A stretch of DNA of 64,000 bases, from NCBI RefSeq assembly GCF_018320785.1, contig NC_054886.1:36013020-36077019 (forward strand), in the 5' to 3' direction. A program made the position numbers and the translations under genes. Below the pieces are notes generated by a model that searched no databases, was not told the origin of the DNA, and worked only from the letters and a program-made list of their open reading frames with translations. This document shows, in pieces, positions 15,301-26,800 of this stretch. The DNA is from Cheilinus undulatus (taxonomy: Eukaryota; Chordata; Actinopteri; Labriformes; Labridae). Position 1 is the first letter of the stretch. The number at the start of each line of letters is the position of its first letter.

Positions 15301-18300
15301 ACCCACACAACCTGACCCCCACACCCTGACCCCCACACCCTGACCCACACAACCTGACCCACACAACCTGACACACACAACCTGACACACACAACCTGAC
15401 ACACACAACCTGACACCCACACTCTGACCCACACCCTGACCCCCAGACCCTGACCCACACAACCTGACACCCACACTCTGACCCACACACCCTGACCCCC
15501 ACACCCTGACCCACACAACCTGACACACACAACCTGACACCCACACTCTGACCCACACCCTGACCCCCAGACCCTGACACACACAACCTGACACCCACAC
15601 TCTGACCCACACCCTGACACCCACACTCTGACCCCCAAAGAAAACTAGTTTGCCTTGCCACACCAGTTGAGAAGCCCTGGTCTAAAGGGGCTGTACTGTA
15701 AAAGTTCTCACCTCCTCTCTGGCTGAGGGTCAGACAGCGCCACCCGCAGGAAGCCGGGGTACCTGCGACACAACTGAACAGACCCATGGCGTTAGAACAA
15801 ACCCGTGTCAGAGTCCAGGTGTGTCAGAGTCCAGGTGTGTCTGCTCTTACCGCAGTGATCTCCTCCTTCGACACCTCCGGGGGGATGCTCCTGATGAACA
15901 ACGACGTGGTCAGGTGGAGGGGGCGGGGCCTGGCTGGAGCCTCCTTCTCTCTCTCCTTCCCTTGCTCCTTTCTCTTCCGCCGCTCTGACGCACAAACACA
16001 AAAGCGTGACAACGTCTCCTCGCCGTTTCTCTCTGATGAAATGACGCTCGCTGTTCTTACCGTTCTCCCCGTCCTCCTCCTCTTCCTCCTTCTCTTCTTC
16101 GTCGTCCTTCTCTGCGTCAGAGTGGGAGGAGTCTGAGTCGGAGGCGCTGCCCTCGCCGCTGTCTGCCGACACGCTGCGTTTCCTTTTCCTGCCCTGAGAG
16201 GAAGTGGGCGTGGTTAACACCAGAATGTCAGCATTTAGACCAATGAAAGAGGAGAAACTCACTTTCTTTGTGGTCTTCTCCTCCTCTTCCTCCTCTTCTT
16301 CCTCCTCCTTCTTCTCCTCCTCCTCTCCTTCCTCCTCTTTCTCCTTGTCTCCGTTCTGCTTGGCTTCTTCTTCACGTTCCTGAGACGGAGAACATCAGAG
16401 GAGTTTGATCTCAGAGCTTCTGAACTCTTCGGGTGTCCAGCGTTGTCACTAGAACATTCTCTGGTTTCTACATTTATCATCCGTCTTAGAAACAAGAGGA
16501 GAAATCATGTTCATAAAATCGTCCTGACCTTCTCAGAGTCTTTCGTCTCTCCTGTTTCTTCACCCTTCGCCTCGTCCGTCTGACCCGCCGTCGACTCTGA
16601 GACTGCCGGTGCGCTCACGCTTCCTCCGCTGGACTCTCCCTGCTGACTCTTCACCTCCCCGCTGGGCGCCGCAGGGGCCGACGGAACCTCCAGGACCTGC
16701 AGGTCCAGGTCTGTCCCTCCCTCCATCTTTATCACCGCTGCAGAGAGGAGAGAGGTTGAGCCTCAAACACAACAAAGACTCAAAACACCAAGCTACAGGA
16801 AACAACAGTGAGCCAGACGGCTCCAACAGCTCAGACCAACAAGAAGAGAAGTCTGAAAAACTGCTGTGAGATACAGAGCACAGACGAGGAACCAAAATGC
16901 TCTAATGTTAAAGCCAGCAGAGTGAACGCAGCCTAAGATCATCCCATCATGCACCTCTAACCCCTCTATGCCACGTTTAGGGCTGTTATTTAAACTGTGG
17001 AGGACCACCAATGGTGAATCAGGAGCCTGATTGTCTGATCCCAGCACCGAACCACTAAACTCCTCTACAAGGAGCCAGGAGGCATGGGAAACCAGAGGTA
17101 GGGCAAGACTTCGACATGGGACTGAGCTTAAGGCAGTTTACTCAAGCAAAGAGGCAAACTGTTGAAAAATACCTTTGCAAGAGCCACAGTCTAAATGGTC
17201 AAAGTGGCAAAAAAGGGTTAGAGTGGCAATAAAAATAGATTAAAGGTGGCAAAAATGGTAAAAAAGCGTCAAGAAAATGGCAAAAAAAATTAGTGAAAGT
17301 GACTAAAACAGGGGAAAAAGCAGCAAAAAGGTAGAAAAATTAGGAAAAAGCAGCAAAGAGAGGCAAAAATGGAAGAAAAGTCAAATTTAGTGGCAAAAGA
17401 CGGTCTAATGGGCAAAGAGTAGCAAAAAATGGAGTGGTGAAACTGGGCTTAAAGCAGCAAAAAGGGGCTAGAAGTGGCAAAAAATGGGGGGGGGTCACAC
17501 TTCATGGCAAGAGGCAGCATAAATGGTCTGCTGGTTTTAATCAGGGAGGAGACTATCTCTGTTCAGGACCAGAGCCACCAGTCCTCTCTCTCTCTCTGTC
17601 TGCTGGTTTTAATCAGGGAGGAGACTATCTCTGTTCAGGACGCTCATATTTAACACCAGGAACCAAACCAGACAGAAGACGGTAGAAAACTCTGCCATGG
17701 CGTTCCTCAGCAGCGACACACTCAGGTCAACATGTGGCTAAACTAGCCGTGGTTCCTTCTCTCTCTGTACCTGCGTCCAGCAGTTTGATGATGGCGGGGG
17801 CGTGCTCCATGTCTAGCGACATGTTGTCCAGCCAGCTGTTGTCTAGCAGGAAGAGAAAGACCCCCAGGCGGGTCTTAAGTGCAGCCAGAGACTCCGCCTT
17901 CTTGGCGGCGATGTCGTCAGGGTGGTACTTGGAGCGGAACCACTCCTGGTCTTTGTGTTGGAGGAAGAAGTCCTGCAGCTGCTGCCGCCTGAAGTCCAGT
18001 TTGTACTGGTTGTAACGTTTGACGGACTCTGTCTCATCCACGCTGTCCTCCATGCTCAGCAGAAACTCCTGCAGACAGACGCAGAGGTCAGAGGTCGCCA
18101 TAACATCACCTGTCGTCCTAAAGACGCACAGCAAGCTCACCTTAAAGCTCCTCATGACGGGGGGACCAGGAGGAGGGAGGTCTGGGTCCACCATCCCTAA
18201 CCTGTCAAACATCGAGACAATCACACATCTGAGTTCAGAGCGCCGTTCAGCACGCACACACACAGAGACAATCACACGCCAGTCTGAGTTCAGAGCGCCG

Positions 18301-19796
18301 TTCAACACACACACACTCACTGATTGGCTCACCTGCCCTGCAGCGGGTGACCTCCGGGGTGCGGGTGGAGGTGGGGGAGGTCAGGGTGCCACCCCTGAGG
18401 CCCCGCTCCTGGAAACGGACCCCCGCCTCCTCCGTATGGCAGGTCATAGCGGAACGGCTCCCCCCGGTGGTCGTCCCTGGAACATTTGAAACGTTAGTAT
18501 GAGAGGAGCGCCCTGATGAGACACACCGGTGGATAAAACAAACTCACCAGTCTCTCCTCATGCGTTTGTGCTGTGGGCTGATGTGTCGTGGGGGGGAAAA
18601 TCTCTCTCTGCGGCCGCGGTCGTAGTCCCGCCTCCTCTCTCTGCCACGCTCCCAGTCCCTGAACAGACACCAAACAAAAGTCAAACGCAAGTGTCAAAGC
18701 AGACTGCTAAAATGGGTTCAAAGCAGCAACAAGGTTGAAAATAAGGGAAAAAAGGGGCAAAAGTGGATTTAAACCACAGTCAGTGGCTGAATTGGGCATA
18801 AAAGCTGCAAAGGGCTTAAAATTTCCTAAAATAAAGGAGAAATAAGAACTGGCGATAAAGGCAGAAACTTATCCAAATTCAAATGGTAAACAAGCAGCAA
18901 AAATGGGTTTAAAGAGGCAAAAGGGCTGCATGTATAGGACAAAATGGATTTAAAGTGGTCATAAAATCGGGGGAAAAATCACATTTAATGGCAAAAGGCA
19001 GTCTGAATGGGCGAAAAGCAGCAAAAAATGGCAAGGGAGGAGCAAAAAGCAGGATATAAGTGGCAAAAATGGGTGAGAGATGACAGAAACAATGAGTCAG
19101 AGGTGGAAAAATGGACACAAAGCTGCAAAGAGTGGCAAAAATAGGGAGGGAAATCACATTTCATGGCAAAAAGCAGCATTAATGGTTGAAAAGTGGCAAA
19201 AAGAAGAGGTGAAAATGGGCTCAAAGCTGCAAAAATTGATAAAAAGTGCAAGAATGGGTGAGAAGTGACAAAAAAGATGAGTTACAGGGGGCAAAAATGG
19301 GTGAAACGATGGAAAAAGGGGTTAAAAGTGGCATAAAATTGGTCAAAAAGGGGAAAAGTGTTTTAAAGAATGGGTTAAAATTGGTAGAAGATATTTTAAA
19401 AAACGGGTTAAAGAAGCAAAGAAGTTGGAAAATTTAAAGTAGCAAAAAAGAGTAAAAAAAAAAAAAGAATCAGCAGCAGAAACGGTGAAATGGGTTCCAG
19501 AGTGACATGAATGAATCACTGTTTCTGTAGGCAGCTCAGATCACACCACAGAGGGAGCTTTACCAGACCAGTGGGATCAGATCCCAGACCACTTCCTGTC
19601 CACACTGAGCTGATCCACAGACCACCACTCTGGATCAGAACATAAACAGAGAAATCCTGTTATAGGGGTCTTCAAACCTGTCGGGCCAGTCGTCCCTCCT
19701 CCTCTCCTCTCTCTCTCTCGACCGCTCCATGTCACTCCTCTCCCTCCTGAACTTGTCCCGCCTCCTCCTGTCGAATTCGTCATCGCTGTCTCCCAT
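8834..19796 (-). CDS. srrt: Serrate RNA effector molecule homolog (ARS2), 20 coding exons
   Basis: ARS2/SRRT bridges the nuclear cap-binding complex to RNA maturation, export and degradation factors and supports primary-microRNA processing. Coding exons, in transcript order: 19796-19678, 18658-18548, 18476-18333, 18201-18141, 18068-17771, 16737-16529, 16379-16263, 16193-16061, 15984-15851, 15773-15712, 14007-13929, 13842-13678, 13600-13433, 13356-13203, 11396-11284, 11208-11128, 9540-9390, 9308-9207, 9101-8993, 8909-8834. They total 2586 bp, which is 861 codons plus stop, close to the known vertebrate length of about 870. Every junction uses GT-AG and keeps frame. Recognition rests on the start [20 protein letters not shown], the core [17 protein letters not shown], the zinc-finger stretch [11 protein letters not shown] and the end [12 protein letters not shown]. 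The start ATG is the first in exon 2, with the conserved N-terminus immediately after it. No disabling change was seen, so the gene looks intact. Confidence 0.96.
9390..11396 (-). CDS. srrt: srrt exons 16-18: zinc-finger region
   Basis: Exon 11284-11396 encodes [20 protein letters not shown]. Exon 11128-11208 (27 codons) encodes [20 protein letters not shown]. Exon 9390-9540 encodes [20 protein letters not shown] and [16 protein letters not shown]. Together they give the unusual zinc-finger segment in which [10 protein letters not shown] precedes the HILNKH histidines across an exon junction; this part of ARS2 binds RNA and partner proteins. The intron between the last two exons contains a 1.29-kb hAT-type element. 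Confidence 0.95.
9683..10969. mobile_element. hAT-type element carrying two minisatellites (srrt intron)
   Basis: The terminal inverted repeats are CAGGGGTTCTCGACC and GGTTGAGAACCCCTG. The flanking 8-bp repeats are AACTAGAG (9675-9682) and ACCTAGAG (10970-10977), 7 of 8 identical. The inside is two tandem arrays: about 42-bp units with CACTTTTCACACCAATTT (about 9830-10200), then about 31-bp units with GGGGGTCCCTGGTCTCTG (10550-10950). No transposase was found. It lies in the srrt intron between exons 11128-11208 and 9390-9540. Confidence 0.85.
11646..13159. mobile_element. hAT-type element with internal A-rich array (srrt intron)
   Basis: The ends are CAGGGGGGTCAAACTCA and TGAGTTTGACACCCCTG, a clear inverted pair. 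About 1.2 kb of interior is a degenerate tandem repeat around ATATGAGACAAAAAGTGAAA (11760-13010). The right subterminal block GGGCTGGATTTGGCCCCCGG recurs near other family members at about 20150 and 30770. Flanking 8-mers match poorly, so the insertion is old or its duplication has decayed. It sits in the intron between srrt exons 13203-13356 and 11284-11396. Confidence 0.75.
13203..13600 (-). CDS. srrt: srrt exons 14-15: middle domain
   Basis: Exon 13433-13600 encodes [20 protein letters not shown] and then an acidic stretch. Exon 13203-13356 encodes [20 protein letters not shown] and [20 protein letters not shown]. Both blocks are strongly conserved in vertebrate ARS2 and belong to its structured core. 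The splice joint reads LLE-VLDRL, in phase 0. Confidence 0.96.
13678..15984 (-). CDS. srrt: srrt exons 10-13: RRM-like domain
   Basis: Exon 15851-15984 ends [19 protein letters not shown], an RNP2-like first strand. Exon 15712-15773 begins [20 protein letters not shown]; its acceptor is the CAG ending at 15774, not the nearer CAG at 15765-15763, which would delete the conserved LCR residues. Exon 13929-14007 has [17 protein letters not shown], the RNP1-like strand. Exon 13678-13842 encodes [19 protein letters not shown] to the conserved [16 protein letters not shown]. Confidence 0.95.
14050..15679. mobile_element. Probable hAT-type element with two interior arrays (srrt intron)
   Basis: The right end reads CAGTTGAGAAGCCCTG (to 15679), matching the CAGGGCTTCTCAACTG kind of hAT terminus, followed by GTCTAAAG. 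The left boundary is unclear; sequence from about 14070 (TACAAAATAGACT, AAGGTGGCCCATAAGGGAGA) recurs inverted at about 43980-44090. The interior is an A-rich AAAATGGGTTAAA-type degenerate repeat (14150-15010) and then a C/A-rich array of about 14 bp. Confidence 0.55.
15183..15632. repeat. CCTGACCCACACAA-type minisatellite
   Basis: About 33 short units of 13-15 bp, such as CCTGACACACACAA and CCTGACCCCCACAC. It lies inside an srrt intron. Because stops are absent from the unit, all three minus-strand frames stay open, but the result is low-complexity and not coding. Confidence 0.92.
16061..16737 (-). CDS. srrt: srrt exons 7-9: acidic, low-complexity linker
   Basis: Exon 16529-16737 starts at the conserved VIKMEGGT and runs into Ser/Glu-rich sequence. 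Exon 16263-16379 is almost entirely Glu/Lys. Exon 16061-16193 has [18 protein letters not shown] followed by an acidic run. In other ARS2 proteins this region is disordered and poorly conserved. The purine-rich coding strand makes long spurious open frames on both strands here. Confidence 0.92.
17134..17515. mobile_element. hAT-type MITE copy, left part (srrt intron)
   Basis: Sequence from CAGTTTACTCAAGCAAAGAG onward matches the left end and subterminal region of the 8049-8448 element, including CAAACTGTTGAAAAATACC. It then runs into the same A-rich GGCAAAAATGG-type interior. The preceding 8-mer is GCTTAAGG; I cannot place the right end. Confidence 0.6.
17771..18201 (-). CDS. srrt: srrt exons 5-6: conserved N-terminal ARS2 domain
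   Basis: Exon 18141-18201 encodes [20 protein letters not shown]. Exon 17771-18068 encodes the helical block [20 protein letters not shown] through [20 protein letters not shown] and ends LLDAG. This matches the conserved N-terminal helical region of ARS2/SERRATE proteins that forms part of the structured core. Confidence 0.95.
18333..19796 (-). CDS. srrt: srrt exons 2-4: Arg-rich N-terminus
   Basis: Exon 19678-19796 (start ATG 19794-19796) encodes an acidic start and then an Arg/Glu-rich low-complexity stretch. Exon 18548-18658 continues it with [20 protein letters not shown]. Exon 18333-18476 encodes a Gly/Pro/His-rich linker ([14 protein letters not shown]). Such Arg-rich tails in ARS2 proteins are disordered and carry nuclear-localisation signals. 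The exon 2 donor is the GT at 19677-19676 (GACAG before it). Reading on past it would give a short spurious tail. Confidence 0.93.
18700..19460. repeat. Degenerate AAAATGGGCAAAAAG-type repeat (srrt intron)
   Basis: Imperfect purine-rich units with GGCAAAAATGG and AAAGCAGCAAAAA cores fill most of the intron between srrt exons 2 and 3. This is the same dispersed repeat family seen at 8100-8370, 14150-15010, 17190-17510, 30240-30620 and 32400-32930. Termini are not identified in this copy. Confidence 0.7.
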
Positions 19797-20125
19797 TGGA
19801 CTAAAAACAAAGACGAGAAAAAACCTTTCAGCGTTAACCATCACCGGTGATGGACTGGATCACTGGTCAGGGACGGAGATTGAAACACGGGGCATAAAGA
19901 TCTGGTTCTGGGTTTTCTAAGACCCAGGACTGAATAAGGCCGGATCCACTGAGCGGTCCACTCAGTGTGGTACAGCACGGTTTAAATTTATTTACATTTC
20001 AGTCATCAAAAGGTCAAACTATCTGACCCCTGTGACCCCGCTTTCCTGGCCCCGCCCATGCAGGCATCAAGCGTTCATATCCGCCCCAGAAAGGAGGAGC
20101 CAAACACACAACAGAGGGTTTAGAT

Positions 20126-21010
20126 CAGGGGTGCTAAACCCAAGGCCCGGGGGCCAAATCTGGCCCGCAAGACCAGATCCTCTTCTTATTATAACGGCCC
20201 TTAAATATGAGGTGTGCAGATTTAATCCTGCATAAAAATGTCAACTTAACCTTGATATCAAATCTCCTTTAGTCATCAAAATGTGGAAAAATAAAGAGTT
20301 CAAATAATAACATACAAAGACAAATGTTTTCATTTCATATTTTCAATTTTAAATTGCATTATTTAGACTTTTATTTCATATTTTGACCTTTTCAACTTAT
20401 ATTTTGACTTTTTATCTCATATTTAGGCTTTGTCAGTTTACTATTTTCCTTTTTATTTCAAATTTTGACATTTTCAATTGATTATTTTGACCTTTTGATT
20501 TAATATTTCAAACGTTATCTCATATTTTGACCTATTAAATGCACCATTTTCAATTTTAAGTCATATTTTTGCCTTAAAAACAGGATTGTGACTATCTTTA
20601 TCATATATTTGCCTTTTAAAAGCATCATTTTACCATCTGATCTTGTGTTTTGACCTTTTGAACAAAAAAGTTTGACTTTTTATCTCATATGTTGGCTTGT
20701 CAGTTTATCATTCTCCCTTTTATTTCAAATTTCAACATTTTCAATTGACTAGTTTGAATTTTTATCCTATATTTTTAACTTTTGAATTCAATATTTTGAA
20801 CGTTATATCATATTTTCACCTATTGAATGCACCATCTTCAATTTTAAGTCATATTTTTGCCTTAAAAACATGATTGTGACTTTCTGTTTAATATATTTGC
20901 CTTCTAAAAGCATTATTCTAACATCTGATTTTGTGTTTTGACCTTTTAAAAAATTAAGTTTGACTTTTTATCTCAGATTTTGACCTGTTAACCCATCATT
21001 TTGACTTTTT
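20126..21010. mobile_element. hAT-type element, left end plus AT-rich interior
   Basis: The left end is CAGGGGTGCTAAACCC, followed by the GGCCCGGGGGCCAAATCTGG block shared (inverted) with the 11646-13159 element. It is preceded by GTTTAGAT. The interior is a degenerate repeat around TTTTATCTCATATTTTGACC, the reverse complement of the 11646-13159 interior. No right terminus was found. It lies in srrt intron 1. Confidence 0.6.
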
Positions 21011-21506
21011 AAGTATCTGTTTAAATCAGGGATGTGTGAACTCGATAGAGATCCACAGGGTGTCCCGGACCGTGGACTTAATATGTGGTCATAAATCCGG
21101 TCTCCTGACGTCACACAGACCTGGTTTAAGAGCATAAACCAGATCCTGAAGGCTCACTTTCTTTTATCAGAATGTAAAGCTTTATTTTAAGGCTTCACTG
21201 AAAGATTTGAGGATTATTCAAAATAATTTTAACCCACTTTTTATGGGAATGTTTGGATTTTAGAAAGGATTTTTTCCTACAAAATTCCAGCCTGATGTTT
21301 TAAACGATCAGACCCAAATAACCGGGAAACTGAAAATGTTTTCTAAATAAAAGCTCAGGTTAAATATCTGTATCTAAAATAAATCTGTAGATACCGCTAA
21401 AATCTAATATCGTCCCTAAAATAAACTATTTATTAGTGAGAAAGGCACTAAAATCAGATTATTTAACTGTAAATTAAAGCCACTGTTAAACTAAGTTGTC
21501 CTTTTT

Positions 21507-23296
21507 TAAATAAATCTACAGTTTTATCCTTGTGTTTGTGGATTTTTCATAAATAAATAAATCTACAGTTTTATCCTTGTGTTTGTGGATTTTCCATAAA
21601 TAAATCTACAGTTTTATCCTTGTGTTTGTGGATTTTTCATAAATAAATAAATCTACAGTTTTATCCTTGTGTTTGTGGATTTTTCATAAATAAATAAATC
21701 TACAGTTTTATCCTTGTGTTTGTGGATTTTTCATGAATAAATAAATCTACAGTTTTATCCTTGTGTTTGTGGATTTTCCATAAATAAATAAATCTACAGT
21801 TTTATCCTTGTGTTTGTGGATTTTTCATAAATAAATAAATCTACAGTTTTATCCTTGTGTTTGTGGATTTTCATGAATAAATAAATCTACAGTTTTATCC
21901 TTGTGTTTGTGGATTTTCCATAAATAAATAAATCTACAGTTTTATCCTTGTGTTTGTGGATTTTTCATAAATAAATAAATCTACAGTTTTATCCTTGTGT
22001 TTGTGGATTTTTCATGAATAAATAAATCTACAGTTTTATCCTTGTGTTTGTGGATTTTTCATGAATAAATAAATCTACAGTTTTATCATTGTGTTTGTGG
22101 ATTTTTCATGAATAAATAAATCTACAGTTTTATCCTTGTGTTTGTGGATTTTTCATGAATAAATAAATCTACAGTTTTATCCTTGTGTTTGTGGATTTTT
22201 CATGAATAAATAAATCTACAGTTTTATCCTTGTGTTTGTGGATTTTTCATAAATAAATAAATCTACAGTTTTATCCTTGTGTTTGTGGATTTTTCATAAA
22301 TAAATAAATCTACAGTTTTATCCTTGTGTTTGTGGATTTTTCATAAATAAATAAATCTACAGTTTTATCCTTGTGTTGGTGGATTTTTCATAAATAAATA
22401 AATCTACAGTTTTATCCTTGTGTTTGTGGATTTTTCATAAATAAATAAATCTACAGTTTTATCCTTGTGTTTGTGGATTTTTCATAAATAAATAAATCTA
22501 CAGTTTTATCCTTGTGTTTGTGGATTTTTCATAAATAAATAAATCTACAGTTTTATCATTGTGTTTGTGGATTTTTCATGAATAAATAAATCTACAGTTT
22601 TATCCTTGTGTTTGTGGATTTTTCATGAATAAATAAATCTACAGTTTTATCATTGTGTTTGTGGATTTTTCATGAATAAATAAATCTACAGTTTTATCCT
22701 TGTGTTTGTGGATTTTTCATAAATAAATAAATCTACAGTTTTATCCTTGTGTTTGTGGATTTTTCATAAATAAATAAATCTACAGTTTTATCATTGTGTT
22801 TGTGGATTTTTCATAAATAAATAAATCTACAGTTTTATCCTTGTGTTTGTGGATTTTTCATGAATAAATAAATCTACAGTTTTATCATTGTGTTTGTGGA
22901 TTTTTCATGAATAAATAAATCTACAGTTTTATCCTTGTGTTTGTGGATTTTTCATGAATAAATAAATCTACAGTTTTATCCTTGTGTTTGTGGATTTTTC
23001 ATAAATAAATAAATCTACAGTTTTATCCTTGTGTTTGTGGATTTTTCATAAATAAATAAATCTACAGTTTTATCCTTGTGTTTGTGGATTTTTCATAAAT
23101 AAATAAATCTACAGTTTTATCCTTGTGTTTGTGGATTTTTCATGAATAAATAAATCTACAGTTTTATCCTTGTGTTTGTGGATTTTTCATAAATAAATAA
23201 ATCTACAGTTTTATCCTTGTGTTTGTGGATTTTTCATGAATAAATAAATCTACAGTTTTATCCTTGTGTTTGTGGATTTTTCATGAATAAAGTCTA
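21507..23296. repeat. 47-bp minisatellite in srrt intron 1
   Basis: About 38 nearly identical copies of a 47-bp unit (core CAGTTTTATCCTTGTGTTTG) joined by AAATAAATAAAT. Variants are limited mainly to CATAAAT/CATGAAT and TCCTTG/TCATTG. In the srrt transcript direction each unit carries repeated ATTTA pentamers. The array ends about 380 bp from the donor of the non-coding first exon. Confidence 0.97.
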
Positions 23297-23678
23297 AATG
23301 AAGCTAAAGTTAAGCTAAAGAAAGCTGAAAACATCTGAGGTTAATAATTATCTGCTAACAGAGCCGTTAGCTTTAGCTTTTATAATATTATCCGGTAATA
23401 ACGCTGTCTGACTTTAAAACTCAGAAATATTCACAAAAGTTTGTTTTTCCGGGAGAAAACAAACATTTAAGTTCAACTGAAGCTAATGCTAATGCTAATG
23501 CTAGCATTTATACACAACAGAGCTATCTGAAGCTAACAGCGGCTAACAGGCTAGTTAGCATCCAGAGCTAACCCCCCTGTACCTGTCTGCTCTAGAGAGT
23601 CAAATATCAGCATCAATCCCTGTCTGCCGTCCTGAACGTGAGGAATAAACAGTAAAGATGCGTTTTAAAGAGATTTAC

Positions 23679-23797
23679 CTGAAGATACGCCGCTAATAAA
23701 CACGCTAGCTCCTCTGCTAACGCTAAAGCTCCACCGTCCCGCCGACAGCCCGAGATCACCGGAAACAACGAGACCTCCGCTGGCTCCACTTCCGGTC
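23679..23797 (-). other. srrt: srrt non-coding exon 1 (5' UTR)
   Basis: On the minus strand a TATCTTCAG exon end is followed by a GTAAAT donor at 23678. The exon contains no ATG-led frame that runs into exon 2. The intron from here joins the acceptor TTTTTAG before 19800, just 4 bases upstream of the srrt ATG. The upstream limit is a guess based on the ETS-like motif and the drop in GC beyond it. Confidence 0.65.
23788..23795 (-). promoter_or_regulatory. srrt: ETS-type site at the srrt promoter
   Basis: The minus strand reads CCGGAAGT, the consensus core for ETS/GABP factors, which commonly lies at TATA-less housekeeping promoters. No TATA box is visible. It sits about 100 bp from the start of the 84-bp array. 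Confidence 0.5.
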
Positions 23798-23892
23798 AGA
23801 GTTTGTAGCGGAACAAGAGAGCGAGGCGAACCCTGGTGGTCAGGAGAGGGATGACAGCTTGGCTGGACCACCTTTGAATAAGGGGGATGCAC

Positions 23893-26800
23893 AAATAAAC
23901 AACAATCAAGCTTTTATAATTTAATACCCGTGAAAAATAAAAGTCCAAAAAAGTCAGGACGCTGTTTAAAATGTAAATAAAAACAACAATCAAGCTTTTA
24001 TAATTTAATACACGTGAAAAATAAAAGTCCAAAAAAGTCAGGACGCTGTTTAAAATGTAAATAAAAACAACAATCAAGCTTTTATAATTTAATACCCGTG
24101 AAAAATAAAAGTCCAAAAAAGTCAGGACGCTGTTTAAAATGTAAATAAAAACAACAATCAAGCTTTTATAATTTAATACACGTGAAAAATAAAAGTCCAA
24201 AAAAGTCAGGACGCTGTTTAAAATGTAAATAAAAACAACAATCAAGCTTTTATAATTTAATACCCGTGAAAAATAAAAGTCCAAAAAAGTCAGGACGCTG
24301 TTTAAAAGGTAAATAAAAACAACAATCAAGCTTTTATAATTTAATACCCGTGAAAAATAAAAGTCCAAAAAAGTCAGGACGCTGTTTAAAAGGTAAATAA
24401 AAACAACAATCAAGCTTTTATAATTTAATGCAAGTGAAAAATAAAAGCCTAAAAAAGTCAGGACGCTGTTTAAAAGGTAAATAAAAACAACAATCAAGCT
24501 TTTATAATTTAATACCCGTGAAAAATAAAAGTCCAAAAAAGTCAGGACGCTGTTTAAAATGTAAATAAAAACAACAATCAAGCTTTTATAATTTAATACC
24601 CGTGAAAAATAAAAGTCCAAAAAAGTCAGGACGCTGTTTAAAATGTAAATAAAAACAACAATCAAGCTTTTATAATTTAATACACGTGAAAAATAAAAGT
24701 CCAAAAAAGTCAGGACGCTGTTTAAAAGGTAAATAAAAACAACAATCAAGCTTTTATAATTTAATACCCGTGAAAAATAAAAGCCCAAAAAAGTCAGGAC
24801 GCTGTTTAAAATGTAAAGAAAAACAACAATCAAGCTTTTATAATTTAATACCCGTGAAAAATAAAAGTCCAAAAAAGTCAGGACGCTGTTTAAAAGGTAA
24901 ATAAAAACAACAATCAAGCTTTTATAATTTAATGCAAATGAAAAATAAAAGTCCAAAAAAGTCAGGACGCTGTTTAAAAGGTAAATAAAAACAACAATCA
25001 AGCTTTTATAATTTAATGCAAGTGAAAAATAAAAGTCCAAAAAAGTCAGGACGCTGTTTAAAAGGTAAATAAAAACAACAATCAAGCTTTTATAATTTAA
25101 TACCCATGAAAAATAAAAGCCCAAAAAAGTCAGGACGCTGTTTAAAATGTAAATAAAAACAACAATCAAGCTTTTATAATTTAATACCCGTGAAAAATAA
25201 AAGCCCAAAAAAGTCAGGACGCTGTTTAAAATGTAAATAAAAACAACAAGCTTTTATAATTTAATACCCGTGAAAAATAAAAGCCCAAAAAAGTCAGGAC
25301 GCTGTTTAAAATGTAAATAAAAACAACAATCAAGCTTTTATAATTTAATACCCGTGAAAAATAAAAGCCCAAAAAAGTCAGGACGCTGTTTAAAATGTAA
25401 AGAAAAACAACAATCAAGCTTTTATAATTTAATACCCGTGAAAAATAAAAGCCCAAAAAAGTCAGGACGCTGTTTAAAATGTAAATAAAAACAACAATCA
25501 AGCTTTTATAATTTAATACCCGTGAAAAATAAAAGCCCAAAAAAGTCAGGACGCTGTTTAAAATGTAAATAAAAACAACAATCAAGCTTTTATAATTTAA
25601 TACCCGTGAAAAATAAAAGCCCAAAAAGTCAGGACGCTGTTTAAAATGGTAAATAAAAACAACAATCAAGCTTTTATAATTTAATACACGTGAAAAATAA
25701 AAGTCCAAAAAAGTCAGGACGCTGTTTAAAATGTAAATAAAAACAACAATCAAGCTTTTATAATTTAATACCCGTGAAAAATAAAAGTCCAAAAAAGTCA
25801 GGACGCTGTTTAAAAGGTAAATAAAAACAACAATCAAGCTTTTATAATTTAATACCCGTGAAAAATAAAAGCCCAAAAAAGTCAGGACGCTGTTTAAAAG
25901 GTAAATAAAAACAACAATCAAGCTTTTATAATTTAATGCAAGTGAAAAATAAAAGCCCAAAAAAGTCAGGACGCTGTTTAAAATGTAAATAAAAACAACA
26001 ATCAAGCTTTTATAATTTAATACCCGTGAAAAATAAAAGCCCAAAAAAGTCAGGACGCTGTTTAAAATGTAAATAAAAACAACAATCAAGCTTTTATAAT
26101 TTAATGCAAGTGAAAAATAAAAGTCCAAAAAAGTCAGGACGCTGTTTAAAATGTAAATAAAAACAACAATCAAGCTTTTATAATTTAATGCAAGTGAAAA
26201 ATAAAAGTCCAAAAAAGTCAGGACGCTGTTTAAAATGTAAATAAAAACAACAATCAAGCTTTTATAATTTAATACCCGTGAAAAATAAAAGCCCAAAAAA
26301 GTCAGGACGCTGTTTAAAATGTAAAGAAAAACAACAATCAAGCTTTTATAATTTAATACCCGTGAAAAATAAAAGCCCAAAAAAGTCAGGACGCTGTTTA
26401 AAAGGTAAATAAAAACAACAATCAAGCTTTTATAATTTAATGCAAGTGAAAAATAAAAGTCCAAAAAAGTCAGGACGCTGTTTAAAAGGTAAATAAAAAC
26501 AACAATCAAGCTTTTATAATTTAATGCAAGTGAAAAATAAAAGTCCAAAAAAGTCAGGACGCTGTTTAAAAGGTAAATAAAAACAACAATCAAGCTTTTA
26601 TAATTTAATACCCATGAAAAATAAAAGCCCAAAAAAGTCAGGACGCTGTTTAAAATGTAAATAAAAACAACAATCAAGCTTTTATAATTTAATACACGTG
26701 AAAAATAAAAGCCCAAAAAAGTCAGGACGCTGTTTAAAATGTAAATAAAAACAACAATCAAGCTTTTATAATTTAATACCCGTGAAAAATAAAAGCCCAA

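Noticed and set aside
15761-15773. Nearer acceptor for srrt exon 15712-15773 (after the CAG at 15765-15763)
   Set aside because: It would shift the frame and delete the conserved LCR residues; the upstream acceptor restores the family sequence.
15092-15787. Three overlapping Cys/Gly/Val-rich minus-strand frames
   Set aside because: They are produced by the C/A-rich minisatellite in an srrt intron; all three frames are open at once, which is typical of repeats, not coding.
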